Assembly: GCF_021390195.1 (NCBI RefSeq)
Contig: NZ_CP090003.1
Location: 1 to 64,000, forward strand
DNA from: Flagellimonas sp. CMM7
GTDB lineage: Bacteria > Bacteroidota > Bacteroidia > Flavobacteriales > Flavobacteriaceae
DNA: 64,000 nucleotides
Direction of reading: 5' to 3'
Under the pieces are notes generated by a model. The model saw only the letters and a program-made list of their open reading frames with translations. It was not told the DNA's origin and made no database searches. Position 1 is the stretch's first letter; the number at the start of each line of letters is the position of its first letter. Shown here in pieces: positions 18,220 through 28,087 of this stretch. A program made the translations under genes and the position numbers.

Positions 18220-19542
18220 TTATTCGTTTACCCAGTTTAAACGATCCATTTGATTATATGGCCATGGTGCACCATTGTTTTCAATATTGGACATCATATT
18301 GTTAAGTTCCATGGGGGCTGCCGACTGTTCCATTACTAAAAACCTTCGCATCTCTATAATAATGGATAAGGGGTCTATGCTAACAGGGCAGGCTTCAACA
18401 CATGCATTGCAGGTAGTACATGCCCATAATTCCTCATGACTAATATAATCTCCCAACAATTGTTTTCCGTCTTCTACAAATTCCCCCTTATTGGCATCCA
18501 TATTCTTACCAACTTCTTCCAGTCGGTCACGAGTGTCCATCATTATTTTTCTTGGAGAAAGCTTTTTTCCTGTCTGGTTAGCAGGACATTCTGAAGTACA
18601 TCTGCCGCACTCCGTACAAGTATAGGCATTGAGTAATTGCACCCAGTTTAAATCCATAACATCTGAAGCTCCAAATTTTTCAGGGTCTGGAGCATCTTCA
18701 GTAGGGGCTGCAAATGGGTCCGCTGAAGGGTCCATCATCAGTTTTACCTCATTGGTGACCGCTTCTACATTGTTAAACTTACCTTGCGGTGTTAGCTTTC
18801 CATAGTATGTATTTGGAAAGGCAAGTAAAATATGTAAGTGTTTGGAATAATACAGATAGTTCAGAAAAGATAATATTCCAATAATATGCAACCACCAAGC
18901 CGTACGCTCAACTAGTATCAAATTAGAAATTGACATGCCATCAAATAATGGTGCTATCAGTTGACTCACAGGAAAGGCTCCTGCTTTTGTATAATGAGCG
19001 GCATCTAATTGCTGTAATTGAAAATCGGCAGCATTCATTGTTAAAAACAAAAGCATCAGGACCAATTCAATATATAGAATCATGTTGCCATCCTTCTTGG
19101 GCCAGCCATCCATTTCTGGTTTTATAAATCGCTTTAGTTTGATGATATTTCTTCTAATCCAGAACACAATAACGGCAACAATGACCAAGAGGGCCAATAC
19201 CTCAAAAGAACCTATCAAGAAATCGTACAATGCTCCCAAAGGAGCAAATATTCTATGGGTTCCCAATACCCCATCTATGATAATTTCTAAAACTTCAATG
19301 TTAATGATTACAAAGCCTACATAAACTATAATATGCATCAACCCCGCAATAGGACGAACAACCATCTTGGTTTGTCCTAACGCAATCCGCGCCATATTCT
19401 TCCACCTTTGCGATTTGTTGTCACTTACATCAACATCTTTTCCAAGTTTGATGTTCCTGGATAATTTTTTGACATTTTTAAAAAAAAACCCTATTCCGAT
19501 AATGAGGACAATGGCAAAAAGTATATTGGGCAAGTACTCCAT
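18220..19542 (-). CDS. Membrane Fe-S oxidoreductase with two 4Fe-4S motifs
   Basis: A 440-residue protein. The N-terminal ~240 residues hold about five to six membrane segments with histidines (IAGLMHIIVYVGFV, WWLHIIGILSFLNYLYYSKHLHILL), which resembles the NarI-type haem b subunit. The C-terminal part has two ferredoxin motifs, CTECGRCTSECP and CTTCNACVEACP, each CxxCxxCxxxCP. It should pass electrons between quinone, haem and the CCG protein encoded by the next gene downstream. The pair resembles HdrC/HdrB or GlpC-type modules of aerobic Bacteroidota. It starts 3 bases after the MCE gene stop. Confidence 0.88.
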   Translation of the reverse strand: MEYLPNILFAIVLIIGIGFFFKNVKKLSRNIKLGKDVDVSDNKSQRWKNMARIALGQTKMVVRPIAGLMHIIVYVGFVIINIEVLEIIIDGVLGTHRIFAPLGALYDFLIGSFEVLALLVIVAVIVFWIRRNIIKLKRFIKPEMDGWPKKDGNMILYIELVLMLLFLTMNAADFQLQQLDAAHYTKAGAFPVSQLIAPLFDGMSISNLILVERTAWWLHIIGILSFLNYLYYSKHLHILLAFPNTYYGKLTPQGKFNNVEAVTNEVKLMMDPSADPFAAPTEDAPDPEKFGASDVMDLNWVQLLNAYTCTECGRCTSECPANQTGKKLSPRKIMMDTRDRLEEVGKNMDANKGEFVEDGKQLLGDYISHEELWACTTCNACVEACPVSIDPLSIIIEMRRFLVMEQSAAPMELNNMMSNIENNGAPWPYNQMDRLNWVNE

Positions 19543-19545
19543 ATA

Positions 19546-20532
19546 TTAATTCTCGTTTTGTGCGGCCGGATCATTTTCTGGAAGCTCGTATTCTTTTTGC
19601 TTCTTTCCAAAAACTGAAACATTAACGTACCTTTTTGGGTTAAGCCTAAAATCTTGCAGTAATAAATCTAATTCCTTTGAAGCTGAAGTAAGGTTTTCAT
19701 ACAACTTATCATCTTGAGCAAGCTTACCCAGAGAACCTTCTCCTTTTTCAATTTTTCCTAGTACCTTATTTAGTTTCTCTACGGTTGTTTGAAAACTAGA
19801 AACCGTTTCTGCCAAACCAGCATTCGCCAGTGAATCTGAAAGCTTGGAAAAGTTAGCGGTAATATTATCCACATTTTTTAAGGAGTTATCCAATTGTTCT
19901 TTATTGTTTTCCAGTAAAACATTCAATTTATCCGCACTTCCTTTAAAAGAATTAACCAAATTATTAAGACCAGCAATACTCTGTCTCAATTCTATCCTGG
20001 TCTGATCATCAAGCACATCATTGACATTCATAAGCAACGAATCGGCATGAGAAACCGCACCTTCAACCTTCATCTGTAATGGCGTTAATTTCTCCTGTAC
20101 CAAAGCGGTAAGCCCTGGTTTAATACTTGATTTAAGGGTATCCCCAGATTTTGCCATAGGTGAATCATCAAAAACTGGATGAATTTGAATCCCTTTTCCT
20201 CCTATTATCCCTGTATCATAAATCTCAGCTTGACTATTCTTCGAAAAATCATATCCTTCGTTAATCGAGAATGTAACAACGGATCTAAATTTATTATCAC
20301 TGAACTTTATACTTGTTACATTACCTACAACAAGACCGTTTATGGAAACTTGGGTTCCTTGTTGTAAACCACCAACGTGGTCGTATACTGCATAAAATGT
20401 TTTGTTGTTTTCAAAAAAAGAAGAGGACTTTAGATAACTTAACCCGAAAATCAATGCTAAAATTCCCGCTAGTACTATAATCCCAGTTTTGATTTCCCTG
20501 GATAGTTTCAAAAGATTCTGTTTACTGTTCAA
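19546..20532 (-). CDS. MlaD/MCE family lipid-transport protein
   Basis: A 328-residue protein with one N-terminal membrane helix (GIIVLAGILALIFGLSYL), an MCE domain (about 40-115, FYAVYDHVGGLQQGTQVSINGLVVG) and a long helical C-terminus with periodic leucine/asparagine, then a charged tail. MCE proteins form periplasmic rings or needles that move phospholipids between the inner and outer membranes. Here the matching ATPase and permease genes are not next to it. It lies downstream of the amidase gene on the same strand and directly before the Fe-S pair, so all four may be co-transcribed. Confidence 0.88.
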   Translation of the reverse strand: MNSKQNLLKLSREIKTGIIVLAGILALIFGLSYLKSSSFFENNKTFYAVYDHVGGLQQGTQVSINGLVVGNVTSIKFSDNKFRSVVTFSINEGYDFSKNSQAEIYDTGIIGGKGIQIHPVFDDSPMAKSGDTLKSSIKPGLTALVQEKLTPLQMKVEGAVSHADSLLMNVNDVLDDQTRIELRQSIAGLNNLVNSFKGSADKLNVLLENNKEQLDNSLKNVDNITANFSKLSDSLANAGLAETVSSFQTTVEKLNKVLGKIEKGEGSLGKLAQDDKLYENLTSASKELDLLLQDFRLNPKRYVNVSVFGKKQKEYELPENDPAAQNEN

Positions 20533-20578
20533 ACAAAATTAGGAATATTTTTGACAAGGTAGCTACTGTTCTTTGCTC

Positions 20579-21781
20579 CTATTTTAATGCCTCGGATATT
20601 GACACTCTATTTCCGTTCTTATATGCCACTATATAAGCCGTAGTGTATCCTTTGGTTGCCGCCTTTGCCTTAAGAAGCTTTGCATCATCAAAAGAGCTTG
20701 CATTTCCGTACATATAGCGATACAAGTTTTTAAAAGGTTCTTTGGATAACTTATCCAACCCTTTAAAGTTTTCGCCCTTAAGAGGAATATTTTTAGCACT
20801 TGCCATAAGCTGTACCTTAAAAACTACACCGCTCTTAGCCGGTTTTGAATCGGTTGACGTTTCTTTAACTGGTTTTGTATCAGTTTCTTTAGAAATTGAT
20901 ACAGTGGAAGTTTCAGTACTTGCTGATTGCTCTTTTTTTGTTGTCGTATGGACAGCTCCAGAGCTATCCTCAATCACAATAGGTGTGTCATCTGGGTCAT
21001 ATCCGCTAACAATATCTTTTTTGTAAGCTAAAACAGCCGCTGCAATTGCTTTGCCCATTTCACTTTGTCCTTTCTTGGAGTTTAAATAACTTCCTTCACT
21101 TTTATTGGTCAAAAAACCTGTTTCAACAAGAACACTTGGCATGAAAGTTTGATGCAATACTATAAAACCAGCCTGTTTTACTTTTCTATCCTTTCTTTTT
21201 AATTTTTTGGTGAAATAATCCTGAAGCTTTTTGCCTAGCATAATACTTTGGTCCAAAAACTCTTCTTGCATAATGGTAAGGCCAATTACAGATTCTGGAG
21301 AATTAATGTCATATTCCGCATACCGCTTCTCATAATCATCTTCCAGATAAATTACTGAGTTTTCCTTCTTTGCCACCTCAAAATTTTGCCTATTCACATG
21401 AAGTCCAAGAACAAAAGTTCCTGCTCCATGCGCATCTGAACCATGAGAATCACAGTGAACAGATACAAAAAGATCTGCATTTGCCTGATTGGCAATTTCC
21501 CCTCTTACAAAAAGGTCAACAAACGTATCATCCTTTCTGGTATAGATAACTTTAATATTTGGGTTTTTTTCTAATTCTTCGCCTGCTTTCAATACAATAC
21601 CCAATGCAATATTTTTTTCTAGGTATCCATTTCCCAAGTTGCCAGGATCATGGCCGCCATGGCCAGCATCCAAAACAACAATAAACTTATCTTTTAGTTG
21701 TACTTCGGTATCATTTTTGGTAAATGAAGCCATGGGAAGTATAAAGAGTAGAACAAAAAAAGCTAGCTGACTTTTATTCAT
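20579..21781 (-). CDS. N-acetylmuramoyl-L-alanine amidase (AmiC type)
   Basis: A 400-residue exported protein from the ATG at 21781, chosen because it opens a signal peptide (MNKSQLAFFVLLFILPMASF); a longer reading from 21835 adds 18 unlikely residues. The Amidase_3 domain (about 30-255) has VVLDAGHGGHDPGN and SVHCDSH (zinc ligands) and VLVETGFLTN. A Ser/Thr-rich linker and a C-terminal SPOR-like region (about 320-400, FKVQLMASAKNIPL) follow. It cuts the peptide from MurNAc in the cell wall during division. It is divergent from lptD. Confidence 0.9.
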   Translation of the reverse strand: MNKSQLAFFVLLFILPMASFTKNDTEVQLKDKFIVVLDAGHGGHDPGNLGNGYLEKNIALGIVLKAGEELEKNPNIKVIYTRKDDTFVDLFVRGEIANQANADLFVSVHCDSHGSDAHGAGTFVLGLHVNRQNFEVAKKENSVIYLEDDYEKRYAEYDINSPESVIGLTIMQEEFLDQSIMLGKKLQDYFTKKLKRKDRKVKQAGFIVLHQTFMPSVLVETGFLTNKSEGSYLNSKKGQSEMGKAIAAAVLAYKKDIVSGYDPDDTPIVIEDSSGAVHTTTKKEQSASTETSTVSISKETDTKPVKETSTDSKPAKSGVVFKVQLMASAKNIPLKGENFKGLDKLSKEPFKNLYRYMYGNASSFDDAKLLKAKAATKGYTTAYIVAYKNGNRVSISEALK

Positions 21782-21911
21782 AAGAACTGAGTAATTATAG
21801 CGTTCTGAAATGGTTAAAAATATTGTAATCCCCAATCAACAGAACAAAAAATATATGTAAGTTTGATCCCAAAAACTAAGCCAAACTAGCACAAAAATAG
21901 GATTTATCACG

Positions 21912-24599
21912 TTGCAATCAAACAAACATCTTTTAGTTTTCCTTTTTGTACTCCTTGGCGGCACAATAAATCTTCTGGCACAGGAAGACCTTATTACCCC
22001 TTTGCCAATAAAGAGAATCAATGATAGCATTACCGCTCCCCTATTACCTCCCAACATATTAAATGACTCTATTTCCACTGATTCAATACAGGCAGATTCC
22101 GTTCAAGGGAAGCAGCCTCTATTGCTTGATAAAATTAAGTACAAGGCCAAAGATTACGTGAAACTGAGTCAAAAAGACAATAAAATCTACCTGTATAACG
22201 AAGCTGAAATATATTATCAGGATACGGAACTCAAGGCTGGTGTAATTGTGATGGATTACATTAAGAACGAAGTATATGCGGGTAGGTTACAGGATTCTAC
22301 GGGCACCTATTCCCAGTTGCCCTTTTTTAAACAGGGAACCAATGAGGTAAGACCAGACTCCATTAGATTCAATTTTGACACTCAAAAAGCGTTGATTTGG
22401 AATTCAAGAACGGAACAACAGGCTGGACTGGGCCAATTGGGCAGTGATGCAATGAAGATCTACGCAGAAAAAACAAAAAAAGAAAATGATTCTGTTTACT
22501 TTTTAAGTGAAGGAAAATTGACCACATCCAAAGACACGGTGGACCCGGACTATTACATTAGAATTCGTAAAGCCAAATTTGTACCCAAAAAGAAGATAAT
22601 TGCGGGTTTTAGTAATATTTATATTGTGGATATTCCTACTCCGGTTGCATTACCATTTGCTTACTTTCCCTTAACCACAGGGCGCTCAGCGGGATTGATA
22701 TTCCCAACCTTTGGTAATGATCCCAATAGGGGCTATTTTCTTCAGAACGGAGGATATTATTTGCCAATAAGTGACTATGTGGATTTAAGCCTTACAGGTG
22801 ACTTCTATACAAACGGGAGTTATGGTTTTAGGGCCCAATCAGTTTACGCAAAGCGATATAAGTTTAGGGGTAATATAAATTTCAATTTTGAAAATTTAAT
22901 TCAGAGCCAAAAGGGTTTTGATGATTTTAGCCGAACAAGTAATTACAACATTCAAATAAGACATACACAGGATGCCAAAGCGAGTCCAAATTCCAGGTTT
23001 TCGGCCTCTGTAAACTTGGGTAGTAGTCAGTTTTTTACCAATTCATTAAATCAAGTCAACCGATCAAACACGCAAACCAATACGTTTGCTTCGTCCATAA
23101 GCTATTCCAAAACCTTTCCGGCATATCCTTCCGTAAATACAAGTTTAACATTAACCCATTCGCAAAACTCTAGGACACAGGCCATTCAAATGTCATTGCC
23201 AACGTTTCAGGCTAGTATGGAACGTATTTTCCCTTTCGCAAAAAGGGATGGTATTAAAAATGGAATTGTTCAGAATGTCAACTTTCAGTATGATGTAAAT
23301 GGACAAAATAGTATAACCACAACGGAAGAAGACTTTTTTACCAGCGCAATGTTTGAAGGCGCACGTGTAGGAGCGAGACATAGAATTCCAATTGGAACCA
23401 ATTTTAAGGTAGCAAAATACTTGAGCGTAAGTTTAAATGGTAACTATGAGGATGTTTGGGCACTGGAAACCATTAGCAGACGGTTTGATGCTGATCAGGA
23501 AGAAGTTGTTACAGATACCATTGCTGGATTTGACAGATTTAATAGATATAACCTTGGTGCCAGCATAGGTACGGTTGTTTATGGTACTTTTAACTTTGGA
23601 GAGGATAAAAAAATACAGGCTATTAGGCATGTTATACGTCCATCTATCAGTTATAGCTACGCTCCTTCATTTGAGCAATTTTATGAAACTTATACTGATG
23701 GTGATGGTGATGATGTGCAATACACTCCTTTTGAAACTAGCCTATATGGAAGACCTTCTTTAAGCAAAAGTAATTCCATTGGTTTTTCATTACAGAATAC
23801 ATTGGAAGCCAAGGTTAGGGACAAGGATTCCACCGTTGTAGAACCTAGGAAGGTTAATATACTCAGTAATCTTACCTTATCTACCAGTTACAATTTTGAA
23901 GCAGATTCGCTGAAATTAAGCCCTATTAGCCTAAGTGGAGGTACGGAGATTATCAAGAATGTTCCCATTAACTTCTCTGCCACATTGGATCCATATGCAA
24001 TAGACAATAATGGGAGAAGGATTAATACTTTCAATGTTAGTAATGGGGGTGGGCTTTTACGATTGACTTCGGCTAGAATTAACACAGGGTTCGCCTTAAG
24101 AAGTGATATGTTTAAAAAAGGTGGCGGTAAAAGTAATGAGGAGCCGCAAGAACAAGAGCCTGACTATGGTGCAAATCCATTTGAATTAGAGGGAGCAAGG
24201 GATGGGGAGCCCTTTTTTAAGAATGAAAACCCAGATTCTGATGAAGTGGACAATCCAATTTACAATACCAAGATTCCCTGGGACATGAGGTTTACCTATG
24301 TAGCCACTTACAACAACAGCAATAGGCAAAAGGAAATAACCAATCACTCATTAATGTTTTCCGGTAATGTACAACTTTCCCCTAAATGGGAGGTTGGGTT
24401 TAACTCTGGCTACGATATTAAAAACAAGGGGTTTGCCGATACACGACTTAATTTTAAGAGGGATTTAAATAGTTTTCGGTTGAGTTTTGATTGGACACCT
24501 TTTGGAAGATTTGAAAGATGGTATTTCTTTATTGGAATAAAGAGTTCCATTCTTAGTGACCTTAAATGGGAAAATAGAAGTCAACCATTTAGCAGATAG
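21912..24599 (+). CDS. lptD: LptD-like LPS-assembly outer-membrane protein
   Basis: An 895-residue protein with signal peptide (LLVFLFVLLGGTINLLAQ), an OstA-like beta-jellyroll N-terminal domain (about 75-230, IYYQDTELKAGVIVMDYI) and a large beta-barrel. The motif VALPFAYFPLTTGRSAGLIFPTFG fits the conserved LptD barrel start. In Bacteroidota this protein inserts lipopolysaccharide into the outer leaflet. The start is a TTG at 21912; no in-frame ATG precedes the signal peptide. A TAAGTTTG box at 21858-21865 may be the -7 element, without a matching -33. It is divergent from the amidase gene. Confidence 0.88.
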   Translation: MQSNKHLLVFLFVLLGGTINLLAQEDLITPLPIKRINDSITAPLLPPNILNDSISTDSIQADSVQGKQPLLLDKIKYKAKDYVKLSQKDNKIYLYNEAEIYYQDTELKAGVIVMDYIKNEVYAGRLQDSTGTYSQLPFFKQGTNEVRPDSIRFNFDTQKALIWNSRTEQQAGLGQLGSDAMKIYAEKTKKENDSVYFLSEGKLTTSKDTVDPDYYIRIRKAKFVPKKKIIAGFSNIYIVDIPTPVALPFAYFPLTTGRSAGLIFPTFGNDPNRGYFLQNGGYYLPISDYVDLSLTGDFYTNGSYGFRAQSVYAKRYKFRGNINFNFENLIQSQKGFDDFSRTSNYNIQIRHTQDAKASPNSRFSASVNLGSSQFFTNSLNQVNRSNTQTNTFASSISYSKTFPAYPSVNTSLTLTHSQNSRTQAIQMSLPTFQASMERIFPFAKRDGIKNGIVQNVNFQYDVNGQNSITTTEEDFFTSAMFEGARVGARHRIPIGTNFKVAKYLSVSLNGNYEDVWALETISRRFDADQEEVVTDTIAGFDRFNRYNLGASIGTVVYGTFNFGEDKKIQAIRHVIRPSISYSYAPSFEQFYETYTDGDGDDVQYTPFETSLYGRPSLSKSNSIGFSLQNTLEAKVRDKDSTVVEPRKVNILSNLTLSTSYNFEADSLKLSPISLSGGTEIIKNVPINFSATLDPYAIDNNGRRINTFNVSNGGGLLRLTSARINTGFALRSDMFKKGGGKSNEEPQEQEPDYGANPFELEGARDGEPFFKNENPDSDEVDNPIYNTKIPWDMRFTYVATYNNSNRQKEITNHSLMFSGNVQLSPKWEVGFNSGYDIKNKGFADTRLNFKRDLNSFRLSFDWTPFGRFERWYFFIGIKSSILSDLKWENRSQPFSR

Positions 24600-24650
24600 A
24601 ATAATTTAAAATAGCTTACTTTTCAAATTATCAATGAAAAAATCCTTTCC

Positions 24651-25031
24651 ATGAAAAAAATAATAAATACTCCAAATGCCCCAGCGCCAATAGGCCCTTA
24701 TAATCAGGCCGTTCTTATTAAAGACACCCTATATATATCTGGGCAAATTCCGATTGATCCGTCAACAGGAGCATTGGTTGAAGGCGATATAAAAAGGGAG
24801 ACCAAACAATCTATGGAAAATCTAAAGGCCATTCTTTCTGAAGCAAATATGACTTTTGAGGATGTGATAAAGGCCTCCATCTTCGTTAAGGATATGCATC
24901 AGTTTTCTGAAATAAATGAAGTATATGGAGCTTATTTTAATGCTGAAACTGCTCCCGCAAGAGAAACTGTAGAAGTTGCCAATCTTCCCAAGTTTGTGAA
25001 TGTAGAAATTTCTATGATTGCAATTAAATAG
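24651..25031 (+). CDS. RidA family enamine/imine deaminase
   Basis: A 126-residue protein of typical RidA length with NTPNAPAPIGPYNQAV near the start, YISGQIPIDPSTG, and the C-terminal PARETVEVANLPK with the conserved arginine that binds the substrate carboxylate. It hydrolyses reactive 2-aminoacrylate-type enamines made by PLP enzymes. It follows lptD by 51 bases and its last 8 bases overlap the end of the convergent kinase gene. Confidence 0.93.
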   Translation: MKKIINTPNAPAPIGPYNQAVLIKDTLYISGQIPIDPSTGALVEGDIKRETKQSMENLKAILSEANMTFEDVIKASIFVKDMHQFSEINEVYGAYFNAETAPARETVEVANLPKFVNVEISMIAIK

Positions 25032-25875
25032 TCTCTCTATGGAATTCCATAAGACCTTCTATTGGACGTCTGCGGATAACTCCTAAAATTAAATCATTGC
25101 GCTCTAACACAGTGGTTAGCTCATCACTTAGAAAATGTGCTATACTACCAACAAAGTTTATAGGAACTTTTGTGGCCAGTTCAAATTGCATGATGTAATT
25201 GTTCACAAATTGTTGTAGCCCCTTGTCTATCACACCTCGACAATATGGATGGTCCTTATTTTCAATAATAAATCGGGCAAAGGTTGCCAAATACGTATTA
25301 GGGTTGGGCTGCTTATATAAGTGTTCCTTAATTACATCAGCATCTAAATTATATTCTTTTGCAAATCTAATTCCCAGGTCTTGAGGCATTTTGTGAAAAT
25401 AGTAATCTCTTAAAAGTTTCCTTCCGAAAAAATTACCACTTCCATCATCCATTAAAATGTAGCCTAAAGAAGTGACTTTTTGGAACAATTGATGGCCATC
25501 ATAATAGCTGCAGTTTGAGCCTGTGCCCAGAATACATACAATTCCTTGATGTCCTATTTTGGTAGTGGAATATATTGCTGCAAAGGTATCTTCCCTTACT
25601 TCTGCTTTTGCATTTGGAAAAAAATCCTTGAAAATCTCCTTCAAAAAATTCTTCATCCTATCGGTACCGCAACCAGCACCATAGAAATACAATTGACTTA
25701 CAACATCTTTGTTTTTGGAAAGTTCAAAATTATTGGCCAATCTGTCCTCAATTACCTCTCGCGTTAACACTTCAGGACTAAGCCCCAGTGTCTGGGTAAG
25801 GAACAATTGTTCGCCAGTATTATCCAAAGCAATCCAATCAGATTTGGTTGCTCCACTATCCACAATCAATATCAT
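25024..25875 (-). CDS. BadF/BadG-type kinase, N-acetylglucosamine-kinase-like
   Basis: A 283-residue ASKHA-fold protein: phosphate-1 motif ILIVDSGATKSDWIAL at the start, GIVCILGTGSNCSYYDG (phosphate 2) and INFVGSIAHFLSDEL (adenosine motif). Bacteroidota homologues are called N-acetylglucosamine kinase or BadF/BadG/BcrA/BcrD ATPase. The gene follows pfkA and gap on the same strand, 71 bases after gap, which fits a sugar kinase feeding glycolysis. The sugar is inferred. Confidence 0.85.
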   Translation of the reverse strand: MILIVDSGATKSDWIALDNTGEQLFLTQTLGLSPEVLTREVIEDRLANNFELSKNKDVVSQLYFYGAGCGTDRMKNFLKEIFKDFFPNAKAEVREDTFAAIYSTTKIGHQGIVCILGTGSNCSYYDGHQLFQKVTSLGYILMDDGSGNFFGRKLLRDYYFHKMPQDLGIRFAKEYNLDADVIKEHLYKQPNPNTYLATFARFIIENKDHPYCRGVIDKGLQQFVNNYIMQFELATKVPINFVGSIAHFLSDELTTVLERNDLILGVIRRRPIEGLMEFHRETI

Positions 25876-25946
25876 ATGCCTAATTTTATAATGAATCCTG
25901 AAAAAGACATATTGCCTTTTTCAGGATTTACTTGTAAGATGATAAA

Positions 25947-26963
<1,017 letters not shown>

Positions 26964-26969
26964 TTATAA

Positions 26970-27956
26970 TTATGTAGTCATTATATCAGAAACTCTTAAG
27001 AGTTCCTCGTCTATCTCTGTATGTGCTTTTATAGCTTCACTTATTGGTGTAAGTATTAATTGATTATCTCTTATACCTACCATATAGTTGGACTTTCCTT
27101 CCAACAAACTTTCTACTGCCTTTACCCCCATTCTGCTGGCAAGTACTCTATCAAAACAAGTTGGATTACCACCCCTTTGCATATGACCTAAAACGGATAC
27201 TCTAACGTCATATATAGGTAGGTGTTCCTCAACATATTCCTTAAGTTCAAAAACGTTCTTTCCAATTTTGTCCCCTTCAGCAACAATTACAATACTGGAT
27301 GATTTTCCAGATTTCTTGCTTCGTTTTAAGGAATCCAATAAACGTTCCAAACCAAGGTTTTGTTCTGGAATTAAGATTTCTTCTGCTCCAGCTCCTACTC
27401 CCGCATTTAAAGCAATGTGCCCAACATCTCTGCCCATTACTTCAACAAAGAAAAGACGGTTGTGCGAGCTTGCTGTATCCCGTATTTTATCAATCGCATC
27501 CACAACGGTATTAATAGCTGTATCAAAACCAATGGTATAGGTAGAACCTAAAATATCATTATCGATAGTTCCAGGCATTCCCATCACCGGAAAGTTATAT
27601 TCTTCATTAAAAGAAAGTGCTCCAGCAAAACTTCCATTCCCTCCAATAACAACGAATGCGTCTATACCTTCTTTCTTCAACTGGTCGTAAGCTTTCTTAC
27701 GTCCCTCTTTGGTCCTAAACTCTTCACAGCGTGCAGATTTTAGGATTGTTCCTCCTTTGTTGATGATGTTGTTTACGCTACGGGCGTCCATAGGTTTAAA
27801 ATCTCCATCTATCATCCCCTCATAGCCTCTGTAGACACCTACACATTCTATATTCAAATATGCACAGGTACGAACTACTGAGCGAATTCCAGCGTTCATT
27901 CCCGGAGAATCACCGCCTGATGTAAACACTGCTATTTTCTTAATTTCTGATGCCAT
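26970..27956 (-). CDS. pfkA: ATP-dependent 6-phosphofructokinase
   Basis: A 328-residue enzyme with FTSGGDSPGMNAGIRSVVR (ATP site), GGNGSFAGA, the catalytic PGTIDNDILGS and FVEVMGRDVGHIAL. It phosphorylates fructose-6-phosphate, the committing step of glycolysis. It is the first gene of a pfkA-gap transcript. A TAGTTTTG (27981-27974, minus) may be a -7 box though no -33 box is at the right spacing. About 75-100 bases upstream lies a palindromic site very like the one upstream of the xylose operon. Confidence 0.96.
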   Translation of the reverse strand: MASEIKKIAVFTSGGDSPGMNAGIRSVVRTCAYLNIECVGVYRGYEGMIDGDFKPMDARSVNNIINKGGTILKSARCEEFRTKEGRKKAYDQLKKEGIDAFVVIGGNGSFAGALSFNEEYNFPVMGMPGTIDNDILGSTYTIGFDTAINTVVDAIDKIRDTASSHNRLFFVEVMGRDVGHIALNAGVGAGAEEILIPEQNLGLERLLDSLKRSKKSGKSSSIVIVAEGDKIGKNVFELKEYVEEHLPIYDVRVSVLGHMQRGGNPTCFDRVLASRMGVKAVESLLEGKSNYMVGIRDNQLILTPISEAIKAHTEIDEELLRVSDIMTT

Positions 27957-28030
27957 TCAAAATTTTAAAAAACCAAAACTAGGAAACTTTATTTAATTAA
28001 TGAATGACATATTAACTAATTTGTTTTCAG

Positions 28031-28054
28031 GCGTTTTCGCAAACGTTTTCGTAA
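28031..28054. promoter_or_regulatory. Putative LacI-type operator upstream of pfkA-gap
   Basis: The segment contains GCGTTTTCGC followed by AAACGTTTTCGTAA; read on the minus strand it begins TTACGAAAACGTTT. The core GCAAACGTTTTC is an imperfect palindrome centred on ACGT, the usual form for LacI-family operators. 13 of 14 bases match TTACGAAAATGTTT upstream of xylB (55160-55173). It lies about 75-98 bases upstream of the pfkA start. The binding protein is not shown. Confidence 0.5.
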
Positions 28055-28087
28055 TTTTTTTTATCAAAAAACACTAAAAATGTAACC

